Of a stretch of DNA of 64,000 nt, positions 34,555 through 46,974 are shown piece by piece. The translations under genes were made by a program, and so were the position numbers. The notes beneath the pieces are model-generated. The model saw only the letters and a list, made by a program, of their open reading frames with translations. It made no database searches and was not told the DNA's origin. The stretch covers positions 43,136,221-43,200,220 of the forward strand of contig CM019696.1 of the NCBI GenBank assembly GCA_009760885.1, read 5' to 3'. Origin of the DNA: Achatina immaculata. Taxonomy: Eukaryota; Mollusca; Gastropoda; Stylommatophora; Achatinidae. Each line of letters opens with the position of its first letter. The first letter of the stretch is position 1.

Positions 34555-34987
34555 CATCGCAGTTTTTCTCATCTCTGTTTTTTTCATCCCTGTTTTTCTC
34601 ATTTATGATTTTCTCATCTCTGTTTTTCTCATTTATGTTTTTCTCATCTCTGTTTTTCTCATAAATGTTTTTCTCATTTATGTTTTTCTCATCTATGTTT
34701 TTATCATCTCTGTTTTTCTCATTTATGTTTTTCTCATCTACGTTTTTCTCATTTATGTTTTTCTCATCTATGTTTTTCTCATCTCTGTTTTTCTCATTTA
34801 TGTTTTTCTCATCTATGTTTTTCTCATTTATGTGTTTCACATCTCTGTTTTTCTCACTTATGTTTTTCTCATCTATGTTTTTCTCATTTATGTTTTTCTC
34901 ATTTATGTTTTTCTCATCTATGTTTTTCTCATTTATGTTTTTCTCATCTATGTTTTTCTCATCTCTGTTTTTCTCATCTATGTTTCA
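34555..34987. repeat. 15-bp minisatellite
   Basis: About 28 copies of tgtttttctcatcta and its variants (tgtttttctcattta, ctgtttttctcatct). Three frames on each strand are largely open because 15 is a multiple of three. Confidence 0.95.
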
Positions 34988-35104
34988 GCCTGAAAATAAT
35001 GAAGCTAAAAAGAAAAAGTATATCTTACAGTTTTCTCTTTTTTCTGTGATATCTCCCCTGACTTTGTATTATGACGTAATATTTTGATAATCATGTTTTG
35101 ATAT

Positions 35105-36490
35105 GAGTGAACACGCATAAAACATACAAACACACATTCACAGAACACAGACAGACACAAGTAAACACACACACAAGGTCGCTGTACACAGACACAGATA
35201 CACACAAGGTCATTGTACACAGACACGGACCACAAGGTCATTGTACATAGACACAGACCACAAGGTTATTCTACACAGACACAGACCACAAGGTCATTGT
35301 ACACAGACACAGGCCACAAGGTCGCTCTACACAGACACAGACACACACAAGGTCATTGTACATAGTCACACACATAGTCATTGTACACAGACACAGGCCA
35401 CAAGGTCGCTCTACACAGACACAGACACACACAAGGTCGCTCTACACAGAAACAGACACACACAAGGTCATTGTACATAGTCACACACATAGTCATTGTA
35501 CACAGACACAGGCCACAAGGTCGCTCTACACAGACACAGACATACACAAGGTCATTGTACATTGTCACACACATAGTCATTGTACACAGACACAGACCAC
35601 AAGGTCGCTCTACACAGACACAGACACAAGGTCGCTGTATAAAGACACAGACACAAGGTCGCTCTACACAGACACAGACACAAGGTCGCTCTACACAAAT
35701 ACACACAAGGTCGCTGTATACAGACACAGACCACAAGGTCATTGTACATAGACACAGACCACAAGGTTATTCTACACAGACACAGACCACAAGGTCATTG
35801 TACACAGACACAGGCCACAAGGTCGCTCTACACAGACACAGACACACACAAGGTCATTGTACATAGTCACACACATAGTCATTGTACACAGACACAGGCC
35901 ACAAGGTCGCTCTACACAGACACAGACACACACAAGGTCGCTCTACACAGAAACAGACACACACAAGGTCATTGTACATAGTCACACACATAGTCATTGT
36001 ACACAGACACAGGCCACAAGGTCGCTCTACACAGACACAGACATACACAAGGTCATTGTACATTGTCACACACATAGTCATTGTACACAGACACAGACCA
36101 CAAGGTCGCTCTACACAGACACAGACACAAGGTCGCTGTATAAAGACACAGACACAAGGTCGCTCTACACAGACACAGACACAAGGTCGCTCTACACAAA
36201 TACACACAAGGTCGCTGTATACAGACACAGACACAAGGTCGCTCTACACAGACACAAGGTCGCTCTACACAGACACACACACAAGGTCGCTCTACACAGA
36301 CACACACACAAGGTCGCTCTACAGACACACACACAAGGTCGCTCTACACAGACACAAGGTCGCTCTACACAGACACAAGGTCGCTCTACACAGACACAAG
36401 GTCGCTCTACACAGACACACACACAAGGTCGCTCTACACAGACATAAGGTCGCTCTACACAGACACAAGGTCGCTCTACACAGATACAGA
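35105..36490. repeat. CACAGACA-type array with a ~501-bp duplication
   Basis: Irregular units of about 22-31 bp built from cacaaggtcgctctacacag and cacaaggtcattgtacac. A block of about 500 bp starting near 35235 recurs 501 bp downstream, near 35736, apparently without change: overlapping frames give the same 79-residue reading at 35241-35480 and 35742-35981. To the right, a shorter unit (cacaaggtcgctctacacag alone) takes over. Confidence 0.93.
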
Positions 36491-37015
36491 CCATCTTAAC
36501 GTCGCGTCTGGCACGACAAAGTTTGTGGCCACGACTTGGCTTCTGAGGCCCCTCTTCTCATACAAACTCTCAAAATGCCGGTTTTCTGATACCATTTGAA
36601 AGGCGTAATGCTTTCAAGTCTTCATACTCGTTGATCCTGAAATGTGGAGTTTAACAGGTGGCTAGGTATACTTCCAGTGTTAAGATGTCTTTGTTTTCTT
36701 ACTTTAACACCAGATTTATCGACAGCTCCTGATTCTTCTACAGGAATTTTGTCAGCTCCTGTCGCTTCCCAGTTTTTCTTCTGTGTACCAGGCCCTAAGG
36801 ATTTAAGACATGACCACTTTCCGGCGGAGCAGGCTCGTAAAATGAAAAGTCGTAAAACAAGGCCACAGTGTAATCAAATGGTAATTAACTTTGGCCCGGT
36901 GGAATAATGGTCTGGGAACGTGCTTACGTCGTATATATTTGTCAGTGGCTTAATGTGGCCACCTTCAAGGAAGTTTATGGCTGGGAGTCATCGGTTTCCT
37001 ATTCTTTTTCAAGAA
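36491..37015. other. Unassigned sequence
   Basis: An 87-codon open frame at 36644-36907 has no recognisable domain. No repeats or RNA genes are visible. Confidence 0.5.
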
Positions 37016-38430
37016 CTTCAGTCTGGTGTGAGCTTCTACATCTACGTGTGACATGACTTCCTACCTCTGTGTCTGGTGTGACCGTCTACTTCTACGTGTG
37101 ACAGGACTTCCTACCTCTGTGTCTGGTGTGACCGTCTACTTCTACGTGTGACATGACTTCCTACCTCTGTGTCTGGTGTGAGCGTCTACATCTACGTGTG
37201 ACATGACTTCCTACCTCTGAGTCTGGTGTGAGCGTCTACTTCTACGTGTGACATGACTTCCTACCTCTATGTCTGGTGTGACCGTCTACTTCTATATCTG
37301 ATGTGACCGTCTACTTCTACGTGTGACATGACTTCCTACCTCTATGTCTGGTGTGACCGTCTACTTCTACGTGTGACATGACTTCCTACCTCTATGTCTG
37401 GTGTGACCGTCTACTTCTACGTGTGACATGACTTCCTACCTCTATGTCTGGTGTGACCGTCTACATCTACGTGTGACATGACTTCCTACCTCTATGTCTG
37501 GTGTGACCGTCTACATCTACGTGTGACATGACTTCCTACCTCTATGTCTGGTGTGACCGTCTACATCTACGTGTGACATGACTTCCTACCTCTATGTCTG
37601 GTGTGACCGTCTACTTCTATATCTGATGTGACAGTCTACATCTACGTGTGACATGACTTCCTACCTTTGTGTCTGGTGTGACCGTCTACTTCTACGTGTG
37701 ACATGACTTCCTACCTCTATATCTGGTGTGACCGTCTACATCTACGTGTGACATGACTTCCTACCTCTATGTCTGGTGTGACCGTCTACTTCTATATCTG
37801 ATGTGACAGTCTACATCTACGTGTGACATGACTTCCTACCTCTGTGTCTGGTGTGACCGTCTACTTCTACGTGTGACATGACTTCCTACCTCTATGTCTG
37901 GTGTGACCGTCTACATCTACGTGTGACATGACTTCCTACCTCTATGTCTGGTGTGACCGTCTACTTCTATATCTGATGTGACAGTCTACATCTACGTGTG
38001 ACATGACTTCCTACCTCTATGTCTGGTGTGACCGTCTACTTCTATATCTGGTGTGACCGTCTACATCTACGTGTGACATGACTTCCTACCTCTATGTCTG
38101 GTGTGACCGTCTACTTCTATATCTGATGTGACAGTCTACATCTACGTGTGACATGACTTCCTACCTCTGTGTCTATTGTGACCGTCTACATCTACGTGTG
38201 ATATGACTTCCTACCTCTATGTCTGGTGTGACCGTCTACTTCTATATCTGATGTGACAGTCTACTTCTACGTGTGACATGACTTCCTACCTCTGTGTCTG
38301 GTGTGACCGTCTACTTCTACTTGTGACATGATTTCCTACCTCTATGTCTGGTGTGACCGTCTACTTCTACGTGTGACATGACTTCTTACCTCTATGTTTG
38401 GTGTGACCGTCTACTTCTACGTGTAGTATA
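37016..38430. repeat. 50-bp higher-order repeat of a 25-bp unit
   Basis: About 28 copies of a 50-bp dimer, one half with gtctggtgtgaccgtctac and the other with gtgtgacatgacttcctacc. Every few copies an extra 25-bp monomer (tatatctgatgtgacagtct) is inserted, creating a longer repeat of 125 to 150 bp. Confidence 0.94.
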
Positions 38431-41400
38431 AACTCCAACTTCTATATCAGGTGTGGCCGTCTATTTTTACGTGTTGCATGACCTCCTACTTCCATGTCTG
38501 GTGTAATCTCTTACTTCTATATCTGGTGTGACCTCCTAATTCCATGTCTGGTGTAATCTCTTACTTCTATATCTGGTGTGACCTCCTACTTCCACGCCTG
38601 GTGTAACCATCTACTTCTACGCGTGGCATTATCTCCTATTTGTATGCATGGTGTAGCTTCTTTAATCTTTAGTATAATCTTTTACTTCTATGTCTGGGGT
38701 AACCTCTTACTTTTATGTCTAATGTGACCTCTTACTTCTATGTATGGTGTGAACGCTTATTTCAATGTATGTTGTACACTTTTACAACTATGTCTGGTGG
38801 AATATCTTACTTCTATGTCTGATGTAACTTCTAACTTCTATGTCTGATGTAACCTCTAACTTCTATGTCTGAAATAACTTCTTAATTCTAAGTCTGATAT
38901 AAACTCTTACTTCTACGTCTGGTGTAATCTCTTACTTCTTTGTCAAATGTAACGGTTTACTTCTATGTCTGATGAAACCTCTTAATTCAATGTCTGATGT
39001 AACGTATTATTTCTTTGTCTGATGTAACTTAATTTATGTCTGGTGTAACCTTTTACTTCTACGTCTGCTGTAATCTCTTACTTCTTTGTCCAATGTAACG
39101 GTTTACTTCTATGTCTGATGAAACCTCTTAATTCAATGTCTGATGTAACGTATTATTTCTTTGTCTGATGTAACTTAATTTATGTCTGGTGTAACCTCTT
39201 TCTTCTATGTCTGGTGCAACTTCTCGTTTCTACGTCTGGTGTAATAGCTTATTTCTATGTCTGATGTGACCTCCTACTTTTATGTCTGGTGTAACCTCTC
39301 ACTTCTATGTCTTGTGTACCCTTTTATTTCTAGGTCTGATTTAAACACTTACTTCTATGTTTGATTTGATTCATTTCTTCTAGGTCTGTTCTAAGCTCTT
39401 ACTTCATTGTCTGATTTGACCTCTTACTTCTATGTCCGATGTAACTTCTGGTTTGTCCTCTTACTTCTATGTCCGATGTAACTTCTGGTGTGTCCTCTTA
39501 CTTCTATGTATGATGCAATCTCTCACTTCTATGTCTGGTGTAACCTCTTTCTTCTCTGTCTGATGTGATCTCTTACTTCTACGCCTGATGTAATCTCTTA
39601 CTTCTAAATATGATGCAATATCTGTCTTCTATGTATGGTGTTACCTCCTACTTCTATGTATGGTGTAACCTCCTACTTCTATGTCTGATGTAACCTTTTT
39701 CTTCTATGCCTATTATAACCACTTATTTCTATTTCTAATGTAACCTCTTACTTCTTTGTCATACATAACGTTTTACTAAAGGGTCTGATTTATTTATATG
39801 TCTGGTAAGCTATTACTTCTACGTCTGATGTGATATCTTACTTCTATGTCTGATGTAAATTCTTACTTCTATTTATGATGTAAAATCTTACTTCTATATC
39901 TCGTGTAACCTGTTACTTATATGTCTGATTTAGCCTCATACTTTTAAATCTGATATGACCTCTTACTTCTATTTCTAATGTAACCTCGTACTTCTATGTC
40001 TGATGTAACCTCTTACTTCAATGTTTGATATAACAACTTACTTTTATGTCTGATGTAACTTCTTACTTCTATGTCTGATGTAACCTATTACTTCTATGTC
40101 TGATGTAACCTATTACTTCTATGTCTGATGTAACCTATTAATTCTATGTCTGATGTAACCTCGTACTTCTATGTCTGATGTAACCTATTACTTCTATGTC
40201 TGATGTAACCTATTACTTCTATGTCTGATGTAACCTATTACTTCTATGTCTGATGTAACCTATTACTTCTATGTCTGATGTAACCTCGTACTTCTATGTC
40301 TGATGTAACCTATTACTTCTATGTCTGATGTAATCTATTACTTTTATGTGTGAAGTAACATCCTATTTCTGTGTCTGGTGTAACCTATTAATGCTATGTC
40401 TCATGTAACCTCCTACTTCTATGCAACCGATTACTTGTATGTCTGATAAAATATATTTCTTCTATGACTGATATAACATCTTGCTTCTGTGTGTGGGTTA
40501 AACTCCTAGTTATATTATCTCTGTGTGTGGGTTAAACTCCTAGTTATATTATCTCTGTGTGTGGGTTGAACTCCTAGTTATATTATCTCTGTGTGTGGGT
40601 TAAACTCCTAGTTATATTATCTCTGTGTGTGGGTTAAACTCCTAGTTATATTATCTCTGTGTGTGGGTTGAACTCCTAGTTATATTATCTCTGTGTGTGG
40701 GTTGAACTCCTAGTTATATTATCTCTGTGTGTGGGTTGAACTCCTAGTTATATTATCTCTGTGTGTGGGTTGAACTCCTAGTTATATTATCTCTGTGTGT
40801 GGGTTGAACTCCTAGTTATATTATCTCTGTGTGTGGGTTGAACTCCTAGTTATATTATCTCTGTGTGTGGGTTGAACTCCTAGTTATATTATCTCTGTGT
40901 GTGGGTTGAACTCCTAGTTATATTATCTCTGTGTGTGGGTTGAACTCCTAGTTATATTATCTCTGTGTGTGGGTTGAACTCCTAGTTATATTATCTCTGT
41001 GTGTGGGTTGAACTCCTAGTTATATTATATATGCCTGATGTGATCTCTTACTTCTGTGCCCGATGTCATTTCTAACTATTATGTCCGGTGTCAACTCTTA
41101 CTTCTATGTCCGGTGTCAACTCTTACTTCTATGTCTGGTGCAACATGATACTTCTATGTCCGATGTGACCTCTTACTTCGATGTATGATGTTACTTCTTA
41201 TTTCTATAGCTGATGCTATCTCTTACTTCTATACCTGAAATAATAACTTACTTCTATGTCTGATTTAACCTCTTAATTCTATGTTTGATGTAACCTCTTA
41301 CTTCTATATGTGATATAGCACCTGAATTCTTTCTCTGATGTAACCGCGTACTTCTATGTGTGATATAGCACCTGAATTCTTTCTCTGATGTAACCTCTTA

Positions 41401-42175
41401 CTTCTATGTGTGATATAGCACCTGAATTCTTTCTCTGATGTAACCTCTTACTTCTATATGTGATATAGCACCTGAATTCTTTCTCTGATGTAACCTCTTA
41501 CTTCTATATGTGATATAGCACCTGAATTCTTTCTCTGATGTAACCTCTTACTTCTATGTTTGATATATCCTGCTCTTTCTATCTCTGGTATGAATTCTTA
41601 CTTGTATGTCTGGTGTAACCTCTTAATTATATATCTCGTGTACACTTCTTACTTTAATGTCTGATGTAACCTCTTACTTCTATGCCTGATGTAACCTCTT
41701 ATTTCTGTGTTTGATGTAACCTCTTACTTATGTGTCTGATGTAACCTCTTATTTCTATTTCTGGTGTGAATTCTGACTTGTTTTTCTGATGTAACCTCTT
41801 ACATCTATGTCTGATGTAACCTCTTACTTCTATGTCTGATGTAACCTCTTACATCTATGTCTGATGTAACCTCTTACTTCTATGTCTGGTCTAACCTCTT
41901 ACATCTATGTCTGATGTAACCTCTTACTTCTATGTCTGGTCTAACCTCTTACTTCTATGTCTGGTCTAACCTCTTACTTCTATGTCTGGTCTAACCTCTT
42001 ACTTCTATGTCTGGTCTAACCTCTTACTTTTATGTCTGATGTAACCTCTTATTTCTATGTCTCATACAACCTTTCTTCCACGTCTGATGTTACCTCTTAC
42101 TTCTATATGTTATATAACCTCTTACTTCTATTTTTGATGTAATCTCTTACTTCATTGTTTGGTATAACCTCTTAT
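38431..42175. repeat. 25-bp minisatellite, ancestral part
   Basis: Over a hundred copies of a 25-bp unit, core atgtctgatgtaacctctta, mostly diverged. Homogeneous patches occur at about 40020-40330, 41280-41560 (a 50-bp dimer with tgatatagcacctgaattct, about six copies) and 41790-42030. The same monomer underlies the 50-bp array to its left. Confidence 0.93.
40483..41030. repeat. Unrelated 34-bp array inside the 25-bp array
   Basis: About 16 near-identical copies of a 34-bp unit, core gtgggttgaactcctagtta, sharply bounded on both sides by the 25-bp unit. Variation is almost limited to gttgaac/gttaaac. It appears to have nucleated and expanded recently within the older array. Confidence 0.95.
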
Positions 42176-42239
42176 TGGGTCATTGTGTCAAATTTCAACA
42201 TCTTTATCAATGTGAGAGACGTCTTTAGCCACTGAGATA

Positions 42240-42345
42240 AGAACAATAATCGACTGTGATAAAATCAATCATCGACTGTGATAAAATCAATCATCGAATG
42301 TGATAAGATCAATCATCGACTGTGAAAAGAACAATCATTGACTCG
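42240..42345. repeat. 22-bp repeat
   Basis: Four to five copies of a 22-bp unit with aatcatcgactgtgataaaa. Confidence 0.85.
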
Positions 42346-42394
42346 GGTCGGGATTTATTTCAGATGCCATTCCTGCAGAATCAATGTTTGTGAT

Positions 42395-42705
42395 AACATT
42401 CAGGATGTCTTACGACTTCCAGTAGTTCGGCACAGTTATATCAGTGTTTGTGATGACATGGATGACATATGACTTCCAGTAGTTCGGCACAGTTATATCA
42501 ATGTTTGTGGTGACATGGATGACATACGACTTCCAGTAGTTCGGCACAGTTATATCAGTGTTTGTGGTGACATGGATGACATACGACTTCCAGTAGTTCG
42601 GCACAGTTATATCAATGTTTGTGGTGACATGGATGACATACGACTTCCAGTAGTTCGGCACAGTTATATCAGTGTTTGTGATGACAATGATGTCATGTAA
42701 ATTCC
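42395..42705. repeat. 57-bp repeat
   Basis: Five copies of a 57-bp unit containing acgacttccagtagttcggc and gtggtgacatggatgac. A multiple of three, so minus-strand frames stay open. Confidence 0.93.
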
Positions 42706-42897
42706 ACTAGTCCAGCACAGTCTGATATATCAGACAGCCCCAACAATCTCTTGGAAAGTCGCACACAAATAATAGGCCATGAAGGCTGCAGTTACACCTT
42801 GGAGCTTGGGTTGTGAAACTAAAGCTGTGCTATGAAGTAAACATTTAACCTAGGCTTCCAAGTGGTTATCGCGGATTTCTTGGAGGTTTAGTCCTTG
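42706..42897. other. Spacer
   Basis: No feature visible. Confidence 0.5.
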
Positions 42898-43833
42898 TCC
42901 AGCGCGGCCTTGGACAACAAGCCAGGCTCTGCAACAAACTTTAGCAGCCTCTGGACAAAAGTGCGAGATTTACCATCCACTAAAAATGATGGATCAGCCA
43001 GGCTTGTTTGTTGGAGCGACACAACGGCCTGGAGATCTTCACCTGACCCTCAACACAAGAAGCCTCACTGAGTGGCACAGCATTTAAGTGTTCCTGACGC
43101 ACTGGCACCAAGAAGATATACAACCTGTCTTTTATAACCAGGTCAAGACCTCCTCTGACGGTGAGACATAGAAGCAATTGTCTCCGTAAGAGATCCACTC
43201 CGTCCACACTACAAACTAAATCAGGGCGCTACTTGCCTTCGTCTGTTGAGGCTTTCACTTCGATAAGATACTCTGTCACCACAGCAGGGCCATCACTGCA
43301 TCCTCACCGGACACGTTCACCTTTTGAACGGTTATTAAACCAAGAAAGTCCATTCTGTTGGCTGTAACTGTTACCAGACTCCTGGCATATTTCTTCAAGT
43401 GACGACCTGACCTTGTGAGAGTTACCGACCGTGTAACGGGAAGTTTGTTCTGCTTCCAATCATCAACCAACAACACGTGACTAGAGTCTGTCTTTCCTCT
43501 TCTATTGTTCCACTTCGTGAGTAAGTTGTTCTGGAGATCAATACACTTGTCTGTGTGTGAGCTATATTTTACTCCCATTATGTACAGCAGAAGCGACTAA
43601 ACTCAACGCCTTACACACATCCGACAGGGGAAGGTCGTCCTCCTTGTTAGTAATGACATCTGTCCTCGTCTTCTTTCTTCCTGTTTTACTCTTTTGTTTC
43701 CTCAGCCCGCCAGATGAAAAACCACAAACTCTGGTACGGACAATGTCCTGTGTTTCCAGCTCTTCCCAAGATGAAAAACCACAAACTCTGGCACTGACAA
43801 TGTCCTGTGTTTCCAGCTCTTGGTTATTTTAAA
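42898..43833 (-). pseudogene. Decayed coding region of unknown family
   Basis: Several minus-strand open pieces read as ordinary protein and follow one another, suggesting one ancestral gene. First piece (43833-43570): KQKSKTGRKKTRTDVITNKE and SDVCKALSLVASAVHNGSK, preceded by two in-frame copies of a 19-residue module (57-bp DNA duplication) ending VCGFSS. Second (43578-43276, shifted frame): CIDLQNNLLTKWNNRRGK. Third, in the frame of the first: SLEEICQESGNSYSQQNG, then after a stop VVTEYLIEVKASTDEGK, and after another stop VCSVDGVDLLRRQLLLCLTV. Last (about 43040-42898): EDLQAVVSLQQTSLADPSF, ending at a TAA at 42898-42900. I do not recognise the family. At least two frameshifts and several stops argue for a pseudogene, unless assembly errors are involved. 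Confidence 0.4.
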
Positions 43834-44004
43834 ATAAATTTGATGTATTATTATTGTTATTAATGAGACATAACACTGTACTATAACAACACTGTCCTGT
43901 AGCACCACAGTACTATAACAACACTGCACTGTAAGAGCACTGTAACAACATTGTGTACAGAAAAATTGACAAGAAAAGCAACATGGGGTCGAGAACGTAA
44001 ACAA
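43834..44004. other. Spacer with short AACACTGT-like repeats
   Basis: Words such as ctataacaacactg recur between about 43875 and 43955. Confidence 0.55.
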
Positions 44005-44440
44005 CTTTTGTTTTCGTCTCACCGACAGTGAACTTTTGAGGCTGTTTTCGTCTCACCGACAGTAAACTTTTGAGGCTGTTCTCGTCTCTTTGACAGTAAA
44101 CTTTTGAGGCTGTTTTCGTCTCACTGACAGTAAACTTTTGAGGCTGTTTTCGTCTCACCGACAGTAAAATTTTGAGGCTGTTCTCGTCTCACTCACAGTA
44201 AACTTTTGAGGCTGTTGTCATCTAACCGACATTAAACTTTTGAGGCTGTTCTCGCCTCACCGACAGTAAACTTTTGAGGCTGTTCTCGTCTAACCGACAG
44301 TAAAATTTTGAGGCTGTTCTCGTCTAACCAACAGTAAACTTTTGAGACTGTTGTCGTCTCACCGACAGTAAACTTTTGAGGCTGTTCTCGCCTTACCGAC
44401 AGTAAACTTTTGAGACTGTTCTCGCCTTACCGACAGTACA
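44005..44440. repeat. 34-bp minisatellite
   Basis: About 12 copies of a 34-bp unit, core accgacagtaaacttttgag. It is unrelated in sequence to the other 34-bp arrays in this window. Confidence 0.94.
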
Positions 44441-45219
44441 TGTCTGGAGGCACTGCCGGGTACTGCTATGTGCTACAGACTTTGGGGGGGGGGGGGGTAG
44501 GTAATATCTGGAAACAGTCGTTAATGTGAAACGTCGTAAAATGGTCCTTCGTAAAACGGTTTGTGCCTATATTCAACAAATGTTACACTTCTGACCATTG
44601 TGTCTCTAGTGCCGTGTAAACAATAATTATCACTTCAAATAAGTGCCCTTAAGCGCTATGAAGATTAAGCACGTTAAAGGACTTTACTGGTGTGTGTTGG
44701 GCGCACTACCTTCCTGTTTTTGTCGGTAATGTCCCCACTTTTCTGTGACTGTCAAAGTTTCCACTGACCTCTTTCATGTATCCCAGGTGTTGTCACTCCA
44801 GGAGTCAGTGGAACATCACGTGTCACAGATCTACTGGCCAGAGAAGTGTTTGATGGAGTTTTTAAGTGCGGGACTGCTCCGTGCAGTATTCAATAAAAGC
44901 AAAGTGGCTGACACTTTTGAAAGTTCTCATTTGACGTCATCGGTTAATGGGTTCATGTTTACAGTAACCTTGTCCTGGACTCCACCAGTTCACATCTGAA
45001 CGTTCTGGCAAACGGAGGCCATTCCGCCGTCTAGAGTTCTGTGGCCATCACAGACGTCTTTGAGCTTTTAAGAGGGGCACCTGTTTGATGTTCATACGTT
45101 CTGGATCCAAGTTTGAGGATAAAAAGAAAAGACGTGAGCGCATGTATGTGTGTTTGTGTGTGCACGCGCCTGTGTGTGTGTTTGTCAGTGTGTGTGTGTA
45201 AAACCCGGTCTTGGTATTT
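44441..45219. other. Unassigned sequence with poly-G run
   Basis: A run of 14 G lies at 44484-44497. An 84-codon plus-strand frame (44745-44999) shows no known domain. A GT-rich stretch occupies about 45145-45200. Confidence 0.5.
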
Positions 45220-45590
45220 GTGCCCTAGCGATGGAGGAGGAGATAGTTTTAAGGATAAAACGAAAGATAACATATCAAGTCACAAGTTTTCACAGAAAAA
45301 AAGAAAATTTGATATAGAAAAATCTAATTACGTGAAAAAAATGAAGTCTGAGGAGGAAGATAAGAAAACGAAGAACTTGATTTTGAATTAAGAGAGCTCT
45401 TGAAAAACTCTTAACATGAGAAAGATCAGTGGCTGAGCGGCAGTGGCAGATTAAGGGAGTGATTGACAGGTTGACGGTCAGGCCTGGCTCAAAGTCAACT
45501 ATAAGAAGCATGGAAAACATCAAGAACGAGGCACATCGTGAGATCAATCATTTCGTCCATCAGCCCAGCTGGAAAGGCAAGAAATGTTAA
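45220..45590 (+). other. Possible decayed charged/coiled-coil coding segment
   Basis: Two plus-strand stretches look protein-like. The first ends at a TAA at 45389-45391 and contains KKRKFDIEKSNYVKKMKSEE. The second, in another frame, is open from about 45425 to a TAA near 45590 and contains VAERQWQIKGVIDRLTVRPG and ENIKNEAHREINHFVHQPS. Both are rich in charged residues, as in coiled coils or linkers. No family is recognised, and low complexity could explain the first. Confidence 0.25.
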
Positions 45591-45744
45591 AGTAGAATCT
45601 TTCTGTGCCTGGTGCAGTGAAGACACGAACTAACTGTAGGTGATATAGCAACACAAGTAACAAATACTTGACAGCAAAACATTACTTTATTAGGCACTTA
45701 GTAACAGCTCTCACCCAGGTAAAGAAAACAACCACAAAAGGGAG
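45591..45744. other. Spacer
   Basis: No feature visible. Confidence 0.5.
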
Positions 45745-46032
45745 ATAACAGGAATAACTGAACAGTGACAGGAGTTCACCAGTCTAATCTGTCAAACAAC
45801 AGCGCTGATAGTAACATGTTGATGACAGAACAGTGACAGGAGTTCACCAGTCTAATCTGTCAAACAACAGCGCTGATAGTAACATGTTGATGACAGAACA
45901 GTGACAGGAGTTCAACAGTCTAATCTATCAAACAACAGCGCTGATAGTAACATGTTGATGACAGAACAGTGACAGGAGTTCAACAGTCTAATGTGTCAAA
46001 CAACAGCACTGATAGTAACATGTTGATGACAG
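45745..46032. repeat. 68-bp tandem repeat, four copies
   Basis: Four near-identical 68-bp units with cagtgacaggagttcaccag and gcgctgatagtaacatgttg. Confidence 0.95.
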
Positions 46033-46572
46033 AACAGGCACAGTCAGCAGTTACCAAAATCCTTCAACAATTTTTAATATGTGAAACAATAAGAATGAAA
46101 TCCTAATGAATGAGTGAAGACGAAAATGAATACACGGCATGAGAAATAAACAATACAATAATACTCACAATATGCCTGCGAATTGGACTTTGCCACAGGA
46201 ATGTATAAATACAAACACACACACACAAACAATTGACATACTAACCTCCAATCGAGATTTCATTCAAACCGAAAAGACTCAACACAACAAGACATCTAAC
46301 AATCTCTCATCTGTGCCCTAGAAAGGACAAGAAGACAACTACTCTTACATTCTAACAATGCTACAGATCATAAGCTGACACAAACTTTAGACGAACGACC
46401 AACACGTCTGCTCTCTCGCACGGCTTCCGCAGCTTCTAGCTGAGATCCGTGATAAGAACTCTCAGCTGAACAAAGAGTAACCAATCATGGCCCAGCTTAA
46501 GTTAACTGGGGAGATGTTCAGACAAGAACATTCACTCTGTCATAAGAGTATCATCCTTCAAAGTCTGGAACA
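46033..46572. other. Unassigned sequence
   Basis: AT-rich, without recognisable repeats or domains. Confidence 0.5.
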
Positions 46573-46632
46573 ATGATAATGATGAATATGATGGTGACGA
46601 TAATGATGATGACGATGATGATGATGATGATG
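46573..46632. repeat. (GAT)n microsatellite
   Basis: Interrupted GAT/GAC trinucleotides ending in a clean gatgatgatgatgatgatg run. Confidence 0.93.
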
Positions 46633-46672
46633 TCGAAAGTAATTTTTGTATTTGACAAGTTCTAATTCAGAC

Positions 46673-46867
46673 ACAACAGGCCGAAGAAAAAGGGGCAGAC
46701 CGCGTGAAACTCTGAAGAGGACATTATTAAGAGAGGCCAAATTAACAGGCATAAAATCCTTTGATGAGGTTGAAAGACTCGCCGAAGACAGGAAAAATTG
46801 GCGAACTACTTTACGAGCCCTATGTGACGTTTAACGGCACGGGAAGGATATAAGATATAAGATAAGA
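46673..46867 (+). mobile_element. 195-bp LINE 3' fragment with target-site duplication
   Basis: Begins acaacaggccgaagaaaaag and ends in a gatataagatataagataag tail. The 10-bp word taattcagac flanks it at 46663-46672 and 46868-46877. It is almost identical to the 3' end of the LINE at 50780-52988 and encodes TTGRRKRGRPRETLKRTLLR, a LINE C-terminus. Severe 5' truncation leaves no enzyme domain. Few differences between the two copies suggest recent activity of the family. Confidence 0.92.
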
Positions 46868-46974
46868 TAATTCAGACCTTTGACATTATCTTCAACTCTT
46901 GATTGTAAGGCGCTGTCATTTATTGAACAGAGAGTTGCACACCCCAGGAAGCTCTGCAGGTTTTGGATCGACAA

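Noticed and set aside
34478..35087. Phe/Ile/Val-rich frames (140-171 codons) that could pass for transmembrane proteins
   Set aside because: They come from a 15-bp minisatellite open in three frames.
36644..36907. 87-codon plus-strand frame between two arrays
   Set aside because: It has no domain, no signal peptide pattern that I trust and no supporting context.
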